64,000 bases of DNA from Pithys albifrons albifrons (GCF_047495875.1 NC_092471.1:20176501-20240500); one strand, 5' to 3'; positions 48,250-63,187 are shown, counted from the first letter of the stretch. Notes: generated from the sequence alone by a model not told the origin. Numbers and translations: made by a program.

Positions 48250-49739
48250 GAGGGGGCACCGGGGGGCGCGGGGGAGGGCGTGGGGGGTGTGCCGTGGGGT
48301 GGGGGGGGTGTGGGGTGTGAGCGGGACCCTCGGGAGGGGATGGCGGGAGGGGAGGGGGCGGTGGGGGCGGGTCCCGCCCGCCTTGTGTGCCCTCTTGTGT
48401 CCCCCCCCCCACTCCCACCCCGGGGGTCGCCCCTGGGGTGCCCCCCCCACCCCCCCCGGGCCGCGCGCGCTTCCGGGGAGGGCGCCCCCCCGCGGCCGGG
48501 AGGTCACCGCGGGCGGCCCCGCCCTTCCCTCCCCCTCCCACGCCCTTTGCTCTTAAAGGGACAGACCCCCCTTTTTCGGCTCGACCTCCCCCCGCCCCAC
48601 CGCAGCCCACCCCACGGGGGATCTCCCCCTCTGGGTTCCCTGCTCTGTCCCCCCCCACCCCGCGCCGTGTTCCAGGCGGCGCTGGCGGAGGGTGGAGCGC
48701 GGAGGAAATTCCACGGGGGGGTGTGGCGGCGGCTGGCGGGGTGTGACCCCCCCACGCCCACGGGTGGAGGACCCCGGGGGGTGGGGGTGGGGGTGGGTGG
48801 GGACACGCAGGGGACAAAGCGGGGGAGGGGGAGGAAAGGTTTTTCCCACGGTGCCCCCCTCCCCCCCCAAGGTCACCCCAAATCCCTCTTTAAGCTGTTT
48901 AGGGCAGAAGGGGGGAGGGGGCACTAATTATTGCGGGGGGGGTGTGTGAATAACACCCCGATGTGGGTTAGGAGGGGTGAACAGCACCCCGATATGTGTG
49001 GGGTGTTTTGGGGGCTCCCCCTGCCCACCCTCCCCACGCCCGGGTGTGTTTGGGGTGCGCCCGAGCTGAGAACGGAGGAATTCAGGGCACTGATGGTGGG
49101 GGGGAAGCAAAGCTGGAATTTGGGGGGCAACGAGCCCCCCCACCCCCACCCGCTGTCCCATCTCAGGCCCCCCCAACCCCGAGTGGGCTTTGGGGTGCAA
49201 GGGGACCCCCTAAAATGGAGTTGGGGAGGGTCTCCTTGGGGAGAAAGGGGCGCCCCTTTGTGCCCCCCCCCCCAGCTGAACGTGTTTGTGGGGTCGGTTT
49301 GGGGGTCCTGGGGGGGTCCCCAGGTGTAGGGAAGGGGGGGCAGGTGTGTGTCTGTGTGGGGGTGTCCCCTGGGTGGGATTTTGGGGGGAGTCTTGCTGGT
49401 GGGGAGGGGGGTGTGTGTTTTGGGGGCGTGGGTGTGTTGGGGGGTCCCTGGCCAAGCTCGGGGGGAGCACTGGCTGTGAGTCCGGGGGTTTTGGGGGGTC
49501 TCTTTGTAGGGGTTTGGGGGTCCTGGTGAGCTGTGGTTTTACAGGTGGTTGTTTTGGGGGTCCCTGGCTTGGGGGGGGGGGAGTGTTTTGGGGCTCCCTG
49601 GCTGAGAGTGGGGGTGTTTTGGGGGTCCTGGTAGTTTGTGAGTGTGTGTGTGTGGGTGTTTTGGGGGGTCCGTGGCTTTGTGAGGGTGTTTGGGGGTGTC
49701 CCTGGGTCTGTGTGGGGGTCTTTGTGGGGGGGTCCCTGT
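48250..49739. other. G-rich, CpG-island shore and G-run sequence
   Basis: Probable first intron of KLF8. From about 49270 the plus strand is dominated by GGGGGT runs merging into the next array. No exon recognised. Confidence 0.4.
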
Positions 49740-50420
49740 CTGAGTGTGGTGAGGGGTGCCCAGGTGAATATGGGGGTACCAGGGGTGTCTCTGGCTCTGT
49801 TTGGGGGTGTCCCTTTCTGTTTGGGGGTCCCGAGGTGAATATGGGGGTACCAGGGGTGTCTCTGGCTCTGTTTGGGGGTGTCCCTTTCTGTTTGGGGGTC
49901 CCGAGGTGAATATGGGGGTACCAGGGGTGTCTCTGGCTCTGTTTGGGGGTGTCCCTTTCTGGTTGGGGGTCCCGAGGTGAATATGGGGGTACCAGGGGTG
50001 TGTCTGGCTCTGTTTGGGGGTGTCTCTGTCTGTTTGGGGGTCCCGAGGTGAATATGGGGGTACCAGAGGTGTGTCTGGCTCTGTCTGGGGGTGTCCCTGT
50101 TGGTTTGGGGGTCTCCAGGTGAATATGTGGGTACTGGGGGTGTCTCTGTCTGTTTGGGGGTCCCGAGGTGAATATGGGGGTACCAGGGGTGTGTCTGGCT
50201 CTGTTTGGGGGTGTCTCTGTCTGTTTGGGGGTCCCGAGGTGAATATGGGGGTACCAGAGGTGTGTCTGGCTCTGTTTGGGGGTGTCCCTGTTGGTTTGGG
50301 GGTCCCCAGGTGAATATGTGGATACTGGTGGGGGGTCCCTGGTGGTTTGGGGGTCCCCAGGTGAATATATGGGCACCGGGGGGGTCCCTGGCTGTATTTG
50401 GAGGTGTCCCTGTCGGTTTG
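49740..50420. repeat. ~83-bp minisatellite
   Basis: Units carry GAGGTGAATATGGGGGTACC and CTCTGTTTGGGGGTGTC. About eight copies. Frames of 388-497 residues on the minus strand are repeat-derived. Confidence 0.95.
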
Positions 50421-50499
50421 GGGTTCCCGGGTGACTCCGTGGGCATCACTTGCTCCCCGTGGGGGGTGTCCCTGGTGGTGCGCGGTGTCCCCTCGGTGT

Positions 50500-50930
50500 C
50501 CCCCCGTGCGGGGGTCCCGGCGGTGCGGGGTGTGTGCGGTCGGTCCCTCCCTCCCCGCGGTGTCCCGGTGCGGGGGTGCCCCGTGCGGGGGTCCCGGTGC
50601 GGGGGTGCCCCGTGCGGGGGTCCCGGCGGTGCGGGGTGTGTGCGGTCGGTCCCTCCCTCCCCGCGGTGTCCCGGTGCGGGGGTCCCGGTGCGGGGGTGCC
50701 CCGTGCAGGGGTCCTGGCCGTGCGGGGTGTGTGCGGTCGGTCCGTCCCTCCCCGCGGTGTCCCGGTGCGGGGGTGCCCCGTGCGGGGGTCCCGGCGGTGC
50801 GGGGTGTGTGCGGTCGGTCCGTCCCTCCCCGCGGTGTCCCGGTGCGGGGGTCCCGGTGCGGGGGTGCCCCGTGCGGGGGTCCTGGCCGTGCGGGGTGTGT
50901 GCGGTCGGTCCGTCCCTCCCCGCGCGGGGC
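50500..50930. repeat. CpG-rich minisatellite near KLF8
   Basis: Units of about 100-120 bp contain GCGGGGTGTGTGCGGTCGGT, CCCTCCCCGCGGTGTCCC and a GGTGCGGGGGTCCC sub-repeat; four or so copies. It passes directly into an unrepeated CpG island (50930-51780). Confidence 0.95.
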
Positions 50931-51788
50931 CGGGCCGTGTGCGCGGGGCGCGGCGCGGGTGTGGCGGGGCGGGGCCGCCGCGCGGGGCCGGTGCGTGGGG
51001 GCTGCGTGGGCAGGTACGAGCTGGGGCGGCACGGGGGGACCGGGGGGGGTGCCGGGGGTGGGTACCGGGGCGCAGCCTCGGGGGAGGGGGCGTCCCGCGT
51101 GCCCCCCGCGTGCCCGGCAGCCCCACGCGTGCCCGCGGGGGGTCGCGGCGGGTTTGGGGGTGCGCGGCGCTGCTGGTCGCTGTGCCGCGGCTGTCCCCGC
51201 GTGTGCGCGGCGCGGGGGGTGCCCCCGGCGGGACAGCGCGCCCGGTGCGCCCCGCGGGGACCGGGACGGGCCCTTTAAGAAGCTCCACCCGCGGCCGAGC
51301 CCGGGTGGAGCCGCGGGGCCCTTCGCACCTCGCCCGGCGCGGCGCGGGGGATGGCGCTGCGGGCTGCTCGGGGTCGGGGGGGTGCGCTGAGCGCCGCGGC
51401 CACGCGTGGGACCCCCGCGGGTCAGGGAACGAGTGACCCCCAGGGGGAGATTGGGGGTGCGGGGAGGGGCGCGGCCCCTTTAAGGCGGGCGGGGCGGGGC
51501 TGCCCAGCCCCGCGCGCGGGACACGCCCCCGCCCGGCACAAAGGCGCGCGCGGGCGGGGGCGGGGCCGGCCCTTCCCGCCCTGGGCGCGCGCCGGGCGGG
51601 GCCGTGAGGGACGGGCGGGGCCGTGAGGGACGGGCGGGCCCGGCCCCACCGTCGCCCCCGCCCCGCGACCCCCGCGGGCCCACCCCCATGGGCGGGTGGG
51701 AAAGGAACCGCCCCCGCCCCGCTCCGCCCCGCCCCGGCCCCGCCGCGCCGGCCCCGCGTGCTCACGGCCCGCACGGCTCTCCCCGCAG
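50931..51788. promoter_or_regulatory. CpG island upstream of the KLF8 main exon
   Basis: Very high CpG, several GGGCGGGGC boxes (for example around 51560-51640). It may be an alternative promoter; a CAG/GTACGA donor at 51013/51014 would suit an alternative non-coding first exon. Frames of 260-440 residues across it reflect lack of stops in GC-rich DNA. Confidence 0.4.
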
Positions 51789-51812
51789 GGCCAGGGCAAG
51801 GCGACGCCCGCC

Positions 51813-54733
<2,921 letters not shown>

Positions 54734-55950
54734 GCGGGGCCAGGGGGGCACAGCCCCTCGTGCCCCCCCCGTGTGCAGTGCAGGACTGTGGGAGCGGAGA
54801 GGCCGAGCTGTGCCCAGCCTGAGCAGACTGTGCCCGCTGCAGGAGCCCTGCCAGCACAGGGCCGGAAACTGTGGATTCTGGACTGCTCCTCCTTCTCTCT
54901 TGTTCCCATCTCTTCTGTTTCCTGGGCTTCTCCCCACTCGGCACGCCTGGAGGCTCCTCCTTGACTCCTCAGCCGGGATTCACCCAGAAGCTGCCTCCTG
55001 ACCTGCATCTTGGTCTCTTCAACCTCCTGCCCCTTCCAGTGTGCTCGCTGGCCGCTGCCCCCTCCCAGTGCCCATGGGCAAGATCTGGGAGCCGTGGCAA
55101 AGACAGGGACGGGGGGCAATGGGCCCCCTGTGCAGGAGCTGTCGGCCTCTTCCCTCTCCACCCCCAGACGCTATCCCAGCGGGAGAAGAGACCCTGGCAT
55201 GTCACCTCTCTGTGTCCCTTGGTGTGTGCTGGGCTTTGTGGGAAGTGCCAGGGTCACGTCGAGGGCCAGGAAGAAAAGAGGAACCAATGGGGGGAAACAC
55301 AACCAGACAGTGACCCACTAACAAGGCCACCACCACCACCACAAAAAGGGAAACTTGGCAGAACATGAAACTCTGATTTTATGGAATTTTAAGGGGGGGT
55401 GGGACAGGGTGGGGGGATGAGGGCCACCAGCTCTTGGGTTTTTTGGAAGCCTCTGGGTGACTTGAAGCATTTCTAAGTTAAACCGGCGGCTGTGGCCACA
55501 CACTTTGCTTTTTAGTTACTGTTTTTGTGGAGTGTTTCTTCTCCCCTCCCAGCCAACCTCGCTCCAGTTGCTGGGGGGTTGCAGGATTTGGGGTTGAAGC
55601 CTCTGAGCTGTTGGGTGGTGGGAAGGGTGACGGGGGGCTATGACAGCCCCCTGCCCCTCAGGCCATCCCTGCAGGGGCTGGTTTGAGGGAAGAGCTTCAT
55701 GAAACGTTTCTTGGAGCTGCTGCCTTTGCTTTGGCTGCTTGGGGAGGGGGCAGCTGGTGTGGGGAGGGTCTGGGGGGCTGTTCAGAGACCTGTGTCCCCT
55801 GAAAACAACTGATGGCAGCTGGGAAAACTGCTTCTCCTCTCCCCAGGTACCCCCCAGGGTGTTCATGGGCACAGCTGTCCCCACCCCCAAGGTAGCCCCT
55901 GACCCCTCTGGGGCCGGGCATGGCCAGAGGGCCAGTCTGGTTGGCCGTAG
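54734..55950 (+). other. KLF8: KLF8 3' UTR (extent uncertain)
   Basis: Unique sequence follows the stop. No AATAAA is obvious before the CR1 elements, so the UTR may continue past them. 55088-55190 is duplicated at 63078-63183. Confidence 0.5.
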
Positions 55951-55959
55951 AGGATTCAG

Positions 55960-57797
55960 GCAAGTGGAGTGCTGGGTCCTGCACGTGGGGCTGCAGGACT
56001 GGAGCAGAGGGGCTGGGAAGCTGCCAGGTGGGAAAGAATGTTTCAAGTATATTAATGGCAAAAGGCAGTGTAGAAATCCTACCTGTGCCAGGATGGGGAT
56101 GGTCACCTCCCAAACAGGGACATGGACAGGTCAGAGGTGTTTAATACTTTCTTTGCCTCAGTCTTCAACATGGATGATGGACCAAGGGGATCTCAGTGCC
56201 CTGAGCTGCAGGACCATGACTGCAAGAATGATCAGCCCTGAGTCAACCCTGAACTTGTGTGGGATCTGTTGCTCCCTACAATCCTATGGAGCCTGATGGG
56301 ATTCATCCCAGAATTCTCACAGAGCTCCTGATGGCATCACGAAAGCTCTTGCAATGATTTTTGATGGGGCTTGGAAGTCCAGAGAGGTCCCATCTGAGTG
56401 TAAACTGGTGAACACACTCTCTGTTTTTAAGAAGGGCAAGAAGGAGGACCCTGGGAAGTCCAGGCCTGTCAGTCTCACGTCAGTGCCTGGTGTAATCATG
56501 GAAAAGATTATTCTGGAAAGTATTGAAAACACCTGGAGGACAGTGCAGTCATTGGTCACAGCCAGCATGGCTTCAGGAGGGAAAGACCTGCTTGTCAAAC
56601 CTGATTTCCTTCTATGACTGGGTAACTTGGCTGATTTAGGAAAGCCAGGAGATGGAATCTTTTGGGACTTCAGCAAAGCTTTTGACACTGTCTCTGCAAG
56701 GATCCTGTTGGACAAAGTGTCCAGCCCACAGCTGGATAACCATGTTACAGGGTGGGTGGCTCATGGGTTGGGCACTCAGGGTGACAGTGAGTGGGGTGAC
56801 ATCAGACTGGCACTGGTCACTAGTGAGGTTCCACAGGGCTCCATCCTCAGCCCAGTTCTCTTCCACATCATCATTAATCCGACCTGACCTGACCGCAGAA
56901 CTGGAAGGATACTGAGTAACTGTGATGACAACACTGACCTGGGAGGAGCTGTTGACTCCCTGGAAGGCAGGGAGGCCCTGCAGAGAGACCTGAACAAATC
57001 AGAGGCCTGGGCAATCATCAGCTGTTTAGAATGTAGCAAGTGCAAGGGCCAGATCCTCCTCCTGGGATGTGGCAACCCTGGCTGTGTGTATGAACTCGGG
57101 AACGAGTTGCTAGAGGGCAGCTGCAGGACAGGACCTGGTCAGTGGCCAGTTGGCCAAGAGTCAGCAGTGCCCTGGCAGCCAGGAGGGCCAGCCCTGTCCT
57201 GGGGGGCATCAGGCTCAGCATTGCCAGCTGGGCAAGGGAGGGGATTGTCCCACTCTGCTCTGCCCTGGGGCAGCCTCACCTGCAATATTGGGCACCATAA
57301 TATAAAAAAGACATGAAAAGAGCACCCAAAGGAGGTCATGAGGTTGGGGAAGGGTCCAGAGGGGCTGTGTGAGGAGTGGCTGTGGTTTGTTCAGCCTGGA
57401 GAGGGGGAGACTGAGGGGAGACCTCATTGGGGTCTTCAACATCTTCCCAAGGGGCAGAGGAGGGGCAGGCACTGATCTCTGCTCTGGGGGACGAGGTACA
57501 GCACCCAGGGAATGGCTGGAGCTGTGCCAGGGCAGGGACAGCACCCAGGGAATGGCTGGGGCTGTGCCAGGGCAGGGTCAGATTGGATCTCAGGCAAAGG
57601 TTCTTCCCCCAGAGGGTGGTGGGCACTGACCAGGCTCCCCAGGACAGTGGGCACAGCCCCAAGGCTGCCAGAGCTCCAGGAACATTTGGACAACGGGCCA
57701 GGGCCAGGGTGGGATTGTTGGGGTGTCCTGGGCAGGGCCAGGAGTTGGACTCAATCCTGAAGGGTCCCTTCCAGCTCAGCGTATTCCATGATTCTAT
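55960..57797 (+). mobile_element. CR1 element, 1.8 kb, with decayed reverse transcriptase
   Basis: Plus-strand text encodes CR1 ORF2 remnants in shifting frames: GKSRPVSLTSVPG and IMEKIILESI, then FWDFSKAFDTVS (the reverse-transcriptase A block) and VPQGSILSPVLFHIII (B block). The catalytic reading frame is broken by stops and frameshifts. The element runs through the CR1 3' UTR to the terminus TTCCATGATTCTATGA at 57783-57798. The first ~80 bp may be a separate CR1 piece. Confidence 0.9.
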
Positions 57798-57849
57798 GAG
57801 AAGACGTGGAAGAGCCAGCATGTGCCCAGGTGGTCAGGGGGCCAGGGGC

Positions 57850-58405
57850 ACCTGGGCTGTCCCAGCCATGGTGTGGCAGCAGGACCCTGGCAGTGCCCAT
57901 CCCTGTGCTGGCACTGAGGCACCTCCAGCCCTGGGGGCAGTTCTGGGCCCCTGACAAGACATGGGTGTGGCTGGAGCATGTGCAGGGAAGGGAAGGGAGC
58001 TGGGAAGGGGCTGGAGAACTCCTGAGGGAGCTGGGGGGGCTCAGTTGGAGAAAAGGAGGCTCAGGGGGCACCTTCTGGCTCTGCAATCCCTGCCAGGAGG
58101 GGGGAGCTGGGAGGAGGGGGGGCCGGGTTCTGCCCCAGGGAACAGGGACAGGAGGAGAAGGCACAGCCTCAGGCTGGTCCAGGGGAGGTTTAGGTTGGAT
58201 ATTGGAAATTCCTTCATGGAAAGGCCTGTCCAGCCCTGGCACAGCTGCCCAGGGTAGGGGCAGAGTCCCCATCCCTGGGGGGATTTTAACAGCCATGTGG
58301 ATGTGGCACTTGGGGCCATGGGTCAGTGGTGGCCTTGGCAGTGCTGGGGGATGGTTGGACTCAGTCTGACAGGGCTTTTCCCACTCAGACGATTCTGTGA
58401 TTCCG
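57850..58405 (+). mobile_element. Second CR1 3' fragment
   Basis: GAACTCCTGAGGGAGCTGGG, TTGGAGAAAAGGAGGCTCAG and the end CAGACGATTCTGTGATTCC mark a plus-strand CR1 3' end immediately after the first. Confidence 0.85.
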
Positions 58406-58436
58406 GCGGGGGGGGTGGGGGCTGTTGTTGTCCCTA

Positions 58437-58650
58437 CCGCACTCCTGTTCCTCTCCAATGCTGTGCTCTCCAGCTGGTGCAGCTTCTCCCGGGGCTGCTC
58501 CGCCGTGTCCTTCCCTCCCGCAGAGAAGGTGAGAGCCCGGGGGGAGGCCCTGAGCACCTCGGGGGCTGGGGCTGCCCCATTCCCCGGGGGCTTTGGGGCC
58601 AGCCCTGGCCCCTCCAGCCGGGCCTCCATCCCACCCCAGCACAGCCCCAA
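58437..58650 (+). repeat. Duplicated segment, copy 1
   Basis: This roughly 210-bp CpG-rich segment (CCAGCTGGTGCAGCTTCTCC onward) recurs in the same orientation at 63786-64000 with only a few differences. Confidence 0.9.
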
Positions 58651-59510
58651 GCCCCGGGCTGGGGGCGGTTTTGGTTTCTCTTTTGTTGTTGGACCGGACC
58701 CGATGGGCAGTTGGAAACTGCAGAGCTTTGATATTTCTACAAAGCTGTTTTTTGTACGCAGGAATAAGCCAGAAAGAGTTGTGTTTGCTCCGTGTGTGTG
58801 GTGCTTTGGGGCAGTGTGGGGCGGGGAGAGGGGCCACAGCAGAGCAGTGGAGGCTCCTCTACCTTCTTGCCAGGAGCAGAGGGGCTGGGCTGGGCACAGC
58901 GGTGGCATTGGTGGGATGACACGTGAACTGGAGAACCAGGGGGGTGGTCAGGTCCTTCCTTTGGCACCAGAGTGCCAGCCTTTACCTTCAGGGGTGGTCA
59001 GTACAGCTGCGGTGGTTTAGGAATGATGTTCCCCCATTTACTGTTCCCACTGAAACACCCCAGGGCAAACCGGCGGCATTCAGAGGAGAAATGGGGTGCG
59101 AAAAGGTCAGGACCAGGGGCTGAGATAAGGACAGTTGATTAGAAACAGCAGTGAAATAAGAAACAGCACCAACACCAGTACTAATAACAGTGTGCAAGGC
59201 AGGGTGTGATTCACAGGTGATCACTCACCGTGTGGAACAGGCACCACTCAACTGCACACCTTGGAAAGCTGGAGAGAACCCCCCAAACTCCATCCCCCCG
59301 GCACAGGCACATGGCTGAGGTGGGGTCAGTAACCCCGGGGTCCTGCCGTGCCCCTCCTGGCTGCTGCACGAGTTAACCCTGTCCTGACTGGGTGCCCCGT
59401 GCCCATCAAAGCCACTCCATCCCTGCCCTCCACAACTGGGCAGGGGAGAGAAAATACAGTGTAAAGTTCATGAGTGAGATGAGGACAGGGAGAGGTCACT
59501 CACTGGTCAC
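58651..59510. other. No gene recognised
   Basis: Open frames here (up to 207 residues beginning near 58397) have no known domain. It may include the distal KLF8 3' UTR. Confidence 0.35.
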
Positions 59511-60416
59511 TGTCGCGTTCGAACCAGACAGAACTTGGGGATATTAACTGAATTTATTACTAACAAAATCAGAGCAGGAAAAGGAGAAGTAAAATAAATC
59601 TTAACACCTTTCCTTCATCCCCCCCTCCTTTCCGGGCTCTGCCTCCTCCCCCTCCAGCGGGACAGGGAGATGGGAATGGGGGTCACGGGCAGGTCATCCC
59701 ACGTTCCTGAGGCTGCTCAGGGAGGGGAGCCCTTCCCCTGCTCCAGGGTGGGGTCCCTCCCACGGGACACGGTTCTCCACGATCTTCTGCAGTGTGAGTC
59801 CTTCCCACAGGTTACAGTTCTTCACCAGCTGCTGCAACGTGGGTCCCTTTCCATGGGGTCAGTCCTTCAGGAGCTGCTCCAGTGTGGGTTCCCCATGGAT
59901 TCCCCAGCTCTACCAGCAAACCTGCTCTGGTGTGGGCTCCTCCCTGCCAGGACCCTGCTCCAGCTCAAGCTTCCCACAGGGTCACATCCCCCTTTCAGGC
60001 ATCCCCCTGGGATCCTCCGTGGGCTGCAGGTGGGTCTCTGCACCCTGTGCTGTAGAGGCACAGCCTTCTCACCATGGGCTGCCCCACGGGCTGCAGGGGA
60101 ATCTTAGCTTGGCACCTGGGGCAGCTCCTGCCCCACCTTCTGCACTGCCCTTGGGGTCTGCAGGGCTGTTCCTCCACATACTCTCTCCTCTCTTCTCTGG
60201 ACCCAATTCCATCTGTGCAGTAACTTCTTTTTCCTCCTTCAAGTTGTTTTCCCCGAGGTGTCACTGCCATCTCTGCTGGGCTCAGCCTTGGCCGGCACCG
60301 GCTCCATCCTGGACCAGCTGCAGTTGGCTGTGCTGGACATGGGGGAAGCTTCTGACAGCTGCTCAGCCACCCTGGAGCCCTCCTGCTACTAAAACCTGGC
60401 CACAACAAACCCAACA
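59511..60416 (-). mobile_element. LTR of an avian endogenous retrovirus (~0.9 kb)
   Basis: The right edge CCCAACA gives a minus-strand start TGTTGGGTTTGTTGTGGCCA followed by GGTTTTAGTAGCAGG, a common bird ERV LTR opening. A minus-strand AATAAATTCAGTTAATATCC signal lies near 59550, close to the 3' end. The left edge is set at TGTCGCGTTC; no exact target duplication was seen. Confidence 0.7.
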
Positions 60417-61220
60417 GATATTCCAGATTGTCTCTGTCATGCCCAGATTCTACACCTCCCAACCTATATGTATCTATATATACATCTATTTACACAAGCA
60501 CAGGTATTGTTCCCCTAGTCAGTGGTGGTCCTTCCAAGATGTCTGTTGAGTTCCTTTAGTCCAGAACTGTGGGTTCTGTCCATCCTAGATGTCTTCCAGG
60601 GCAGCAGGGCTGGGGTGTTGGCTGGCTCAGGCTGCATCAGGAGCTCCTGCCTGGTGTATCTGGAGCACTCCATCCATCCATCCTCTCCTCATGGCCACAC
60701 AGTGGCAGTGTCACTCAGCAGCCACTGTCACACAGTTCCACACTGCAGGCTGTTCTCACCCAAAATCAAATCCCCTTGAGGGACACGTTGTGTTTCCCCA
60801 TCCTGCAACACCCACCGAGTGCACCCAGGTCCTAGAGTGAAAACAACCCCATGGATGTGTTTGCCTTTGTTTGAAGCAGGACTGATCCAAACTGTCCTCC
60901 CTCTCACATTCCTCATGGGAAAGGCAGGGAGTTTATCCCCTCCTACAGCAGCACAGGGAGGTTTGGGTTGGGGGAGCCGCTGGTGCGAACTAACCAGGTG
61001 GCTTTGGCTGAGTGATCCCAGTGTTTGAAGGTGCCACCACCCATTGCCTTCAGTGTGCTTTGTAACAGTCCATTGTTCCATTCAGCTTCCCCTGAGGCAG
61101 GTGCATGGCAGGGAATATGATCCCCCCACTCCATCCCGAGCTCTCTGGGGGCCGTGTCACCACAGGACTTGATTTCCAGACCCAGGATGGCATTCCATGG
61201 GCACAGTGGTTGGCACTGGC
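60417..61220. other. No gene recognised
   Basis: Mixed sequence with frames below 120 residues. It separates the LTR from the inverted KLF8 copy. Confidence 0.35.
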
Positions 61221-61331
61221 TGCTTGATGCCCGTGTGCCTGCAGGAATGCCAGGTGAGCTGGTCGGGGTGCACAAACTTCCAGGTGCAGCCTTTCCAGAT
61301 GCACTTGGGCTTCTCTACTGCACAGGGGGGC
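61221..61331 (-). pseudogene. Inverted copy of KLF8 zinc-finger exon, decayed
   Basis: On the minus strand a CAG-like junction leads into EKPKCIWKGCTWKF and HTGIK, matching KLF8 finger 2 ([20 protein letters not shown]). One codon (Tyr) is deleted, the finger's RSDELTRH is changed to HPDQLTWH, and homology stops right after HTGIK, so finger 3 is missing. It cannot encode a working KLF8 C terminus. The flanking minisatellite at 61370-61640 is the KLF8 intron array in reverse. Confidence 0.85.
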
Positions 61332-61369
61332 ACAGAGGGGTCAGCGCTGCCGTGGCGACCCCCACGTGC

Positions 61370-61640
61370 TCCCTGGCAATTCCCAGAGAAGGGCAATCCC
61401 TCGGCCCCTCCAACCCCCGGCAATTCCCAGAGAAGGGCAATCCCTCAGCCCCTCCAACCCCCGGCAATTCCCAGGGAAGGGCAATCCCTCGGCATCTCCG
61501 CCCGGCAATTACAAGCGAAGTGCAATCCCTCGGCCCCTCCAACCCCCGGCAATTCCCAGGGAAGGGCAATCCCTCGGCCCCTCCACCCCCCCGCAATTCC
61601 CAGGGTAGGGCAATCCCTCGGCCCCTCCGCCCGGCCCGTG
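61370..61640. repeat. KLF8-intron minisatellite, inverted copy
   Basis: Units GGCAATTCCCAGGGAAGGGC and AATCCCTCGGCCCCTCC are the reverse complement of the 53930-54500 array. Confidence 0.95.
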
Positions 61641-62340
61641 CCCAGCACGGCCCGCTGGCGCCACCGGGTGCCCGAGCGGTGCCGTCGGGTCCCAGCGGCG
61701 CCCGCCGGCAGCGCAGCCCAGCCCGTATTTGGGGGTGCCCTGCCCCAGCAGCCTCCCATGGCACAGCCGGGGGTCCCAGCCCCACACACGGGAAGCCCCC
61801 CGGGACAGAGGGACCTTTGGGGTGTTGGGGTTGGCGAGGAGAGGGGAGCCCTCCATAACCAGCCTGGGGGGGGGCGAGCAGAAGGGTCCCCTGGGCATGA
61901 CTTTGGGTACCAGCACCCCGAAAATGACCAGCACAGAGCCCAAGTGCCCCAAAGGTACCTAAGGGGGCTGCCCTGAACCCTGACAGAGGGTGACAGCACC
62001 TCCAAAGGGCTCCCCATGCGCCCACAGGGCACCTGCCAAGAGCCCTGCCATGTCCCCCCAAAGGGCACCTCCCAAGAGCATCCCCTGTCCCCAAAGGTTA
62101 CCCTTCAGCCCTGCCCCAGGGTGGCCGCACCCTGAGCCCCCAGAGGGACTCCCCAGTCTCTGGCAGAGGGTGCCAGAACCCCCAAAGACAGTCCTGAGCC
62201 CACAAAGGACCCCTTTCTGTTTTTTTCAGGAGCACCTGCATTCCCCAAAGCCCCTCCCCAAGGCCCTCAGAGTGCCCAGCTGGAGTTCTCCCCCCCTCGC
62301 CACCCCCAGCACCCCGAGGGTCCCTCTGCGCCGGAGGGTT
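61641..62340. repeat. Centre of the inverted duplication
   Basis: 61690-61850 is the reverse complement of about 62290-62520 (arms near-identical around CCCCCAAATACGGGCTGG). Between them, about 61860-62280 read on the minus strand matches KLF8 intron about 53400-53870, including AGGTGCTGTCACC and CTTAGGTACC. The arm sequence itself (61640-61850) is not present in the original KLF8 intron. Confidence 0.85.
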
Positions 62341-62519
62341 CCCGGTGCCCCCGTGTGTGGGGCTGGGACCCCCGGCTGTGCCATGGGGGGGCTGCTGGGG
62401 CAGGGCACCCCCAAATACGGGCTGGGCTGGGCTGTACTACCGGCGGGCGCCGCTGGGACCAGACGGCACCGCTCGGGCACCCGGTGGCGCCAGCGGGCCG
62501 TGCTGGGCACGGGCCGGGC

Positions 62520-62910
62520 GGAGGGGCCGAGGGATTGCCCTTCCCTGGGAATTGCCGGGGGGTGGAAGGGCCGAGGGATTGCCCTTCCCTGGGAATTGCC
62601 GGGGGGTGGAGGGGCCGAGGGATTGCCCTTCGCTGGGAATTGCCGGGCGGAGATGCCGAGGGATTGCCCTTCCCTGGGAATTGCTGGGGGATGGAGGGGC
62701 CGAGGGATTGCCCTTCCCTGGGAATTGCTGGGGGTTGGAGGGGCTGAGGGATTGCCCTTCGCTGGGAATTGCCGGGCGGAGATGCCGAGGGATTGCCCTT
62801 CCCTGGGAATTGCTGGGGGATGGAGGGGCCGAGGGATTGCCCTTCCCTGGGAATTGCTGAGGGATGGAGGGGCCGAGGGATCGCCCTTCCCTGGGAATTG
62901 CCCTACCTGG
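62520..62910. repeat. KLF8-intron minisatellite, direct copy
   Basis: About nine units of GAGGGATTGCCCTTCCCTGG with GGAATTGC and GGGGGATGGAGGGGCC tails, in the same orientation as KLF8 intron 53930-54500. Confidence 0.95.
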
Positions 62911-62977
62911 GAATTGCTAGAGGGGCACGGGGTGGTCGCTATGGCAGCACTGAGCCCTCTGTGCCCCTCCCGTGCAT

Positions 62978-63183
62978 TAGAGAAGCCCCACAAGTGCACG
63001 TGGAAAGGCTGCACCTGGAAGTTTGTCCAATCACGAGCTCACCTGGCATTCCCCCGGGCATCGAGCCCTTCCTCACCTTGGGAGCCGTGGGAAGCACAGA
63101 GGCAGGGGGGCTATGGGCCCCTGGGCAGGAGCTGTTGGCTCTTCTCTTTCCATCCCCAGCCACTGTCCCAGCAGGATGAAGGG
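62978..63183 (+). pseudogene. Direct partial copy of KLF8 last exon and 3' UTR, decayed
   Basis: 62978-63071 encodes EKPHKCTWKGCTWKF, then goes out of frame: the part equivalent to [12 protein letters not shown] has lost bases twice, and the acceptor AG is TTAG. From 63078 to 63183 the sequence matches KLF8 3' UTR 55088-55190 (GGGAGCCGTGG, GGGCAGGAGCTGTTGGC), so finger 3 and the stop region are deleted between. Not functional. Confidence 0.85.
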
Positions 63184-63187
63184 ATGT

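Noticed and set aside
49163..51774. 428- to 497-residue minus-strand Pro/Arg-rich frames
   Set aside because: Derived from 83-bp and CpG arrays upstream of KLF8; no conserved domain.
56354..56887. Reverse-transcriptase frames as an active gene
   Set aside because: Stops and frameshifts separate the conserved blocks; it is an inactive CR1 copy.
61157..61423. A second KLF-family zinc-finger gene
   Set aside because: Only one degenerate finger, missing the third, with KLF8 intron minisatellite beside it; it is an inverted KLF8 fragment.
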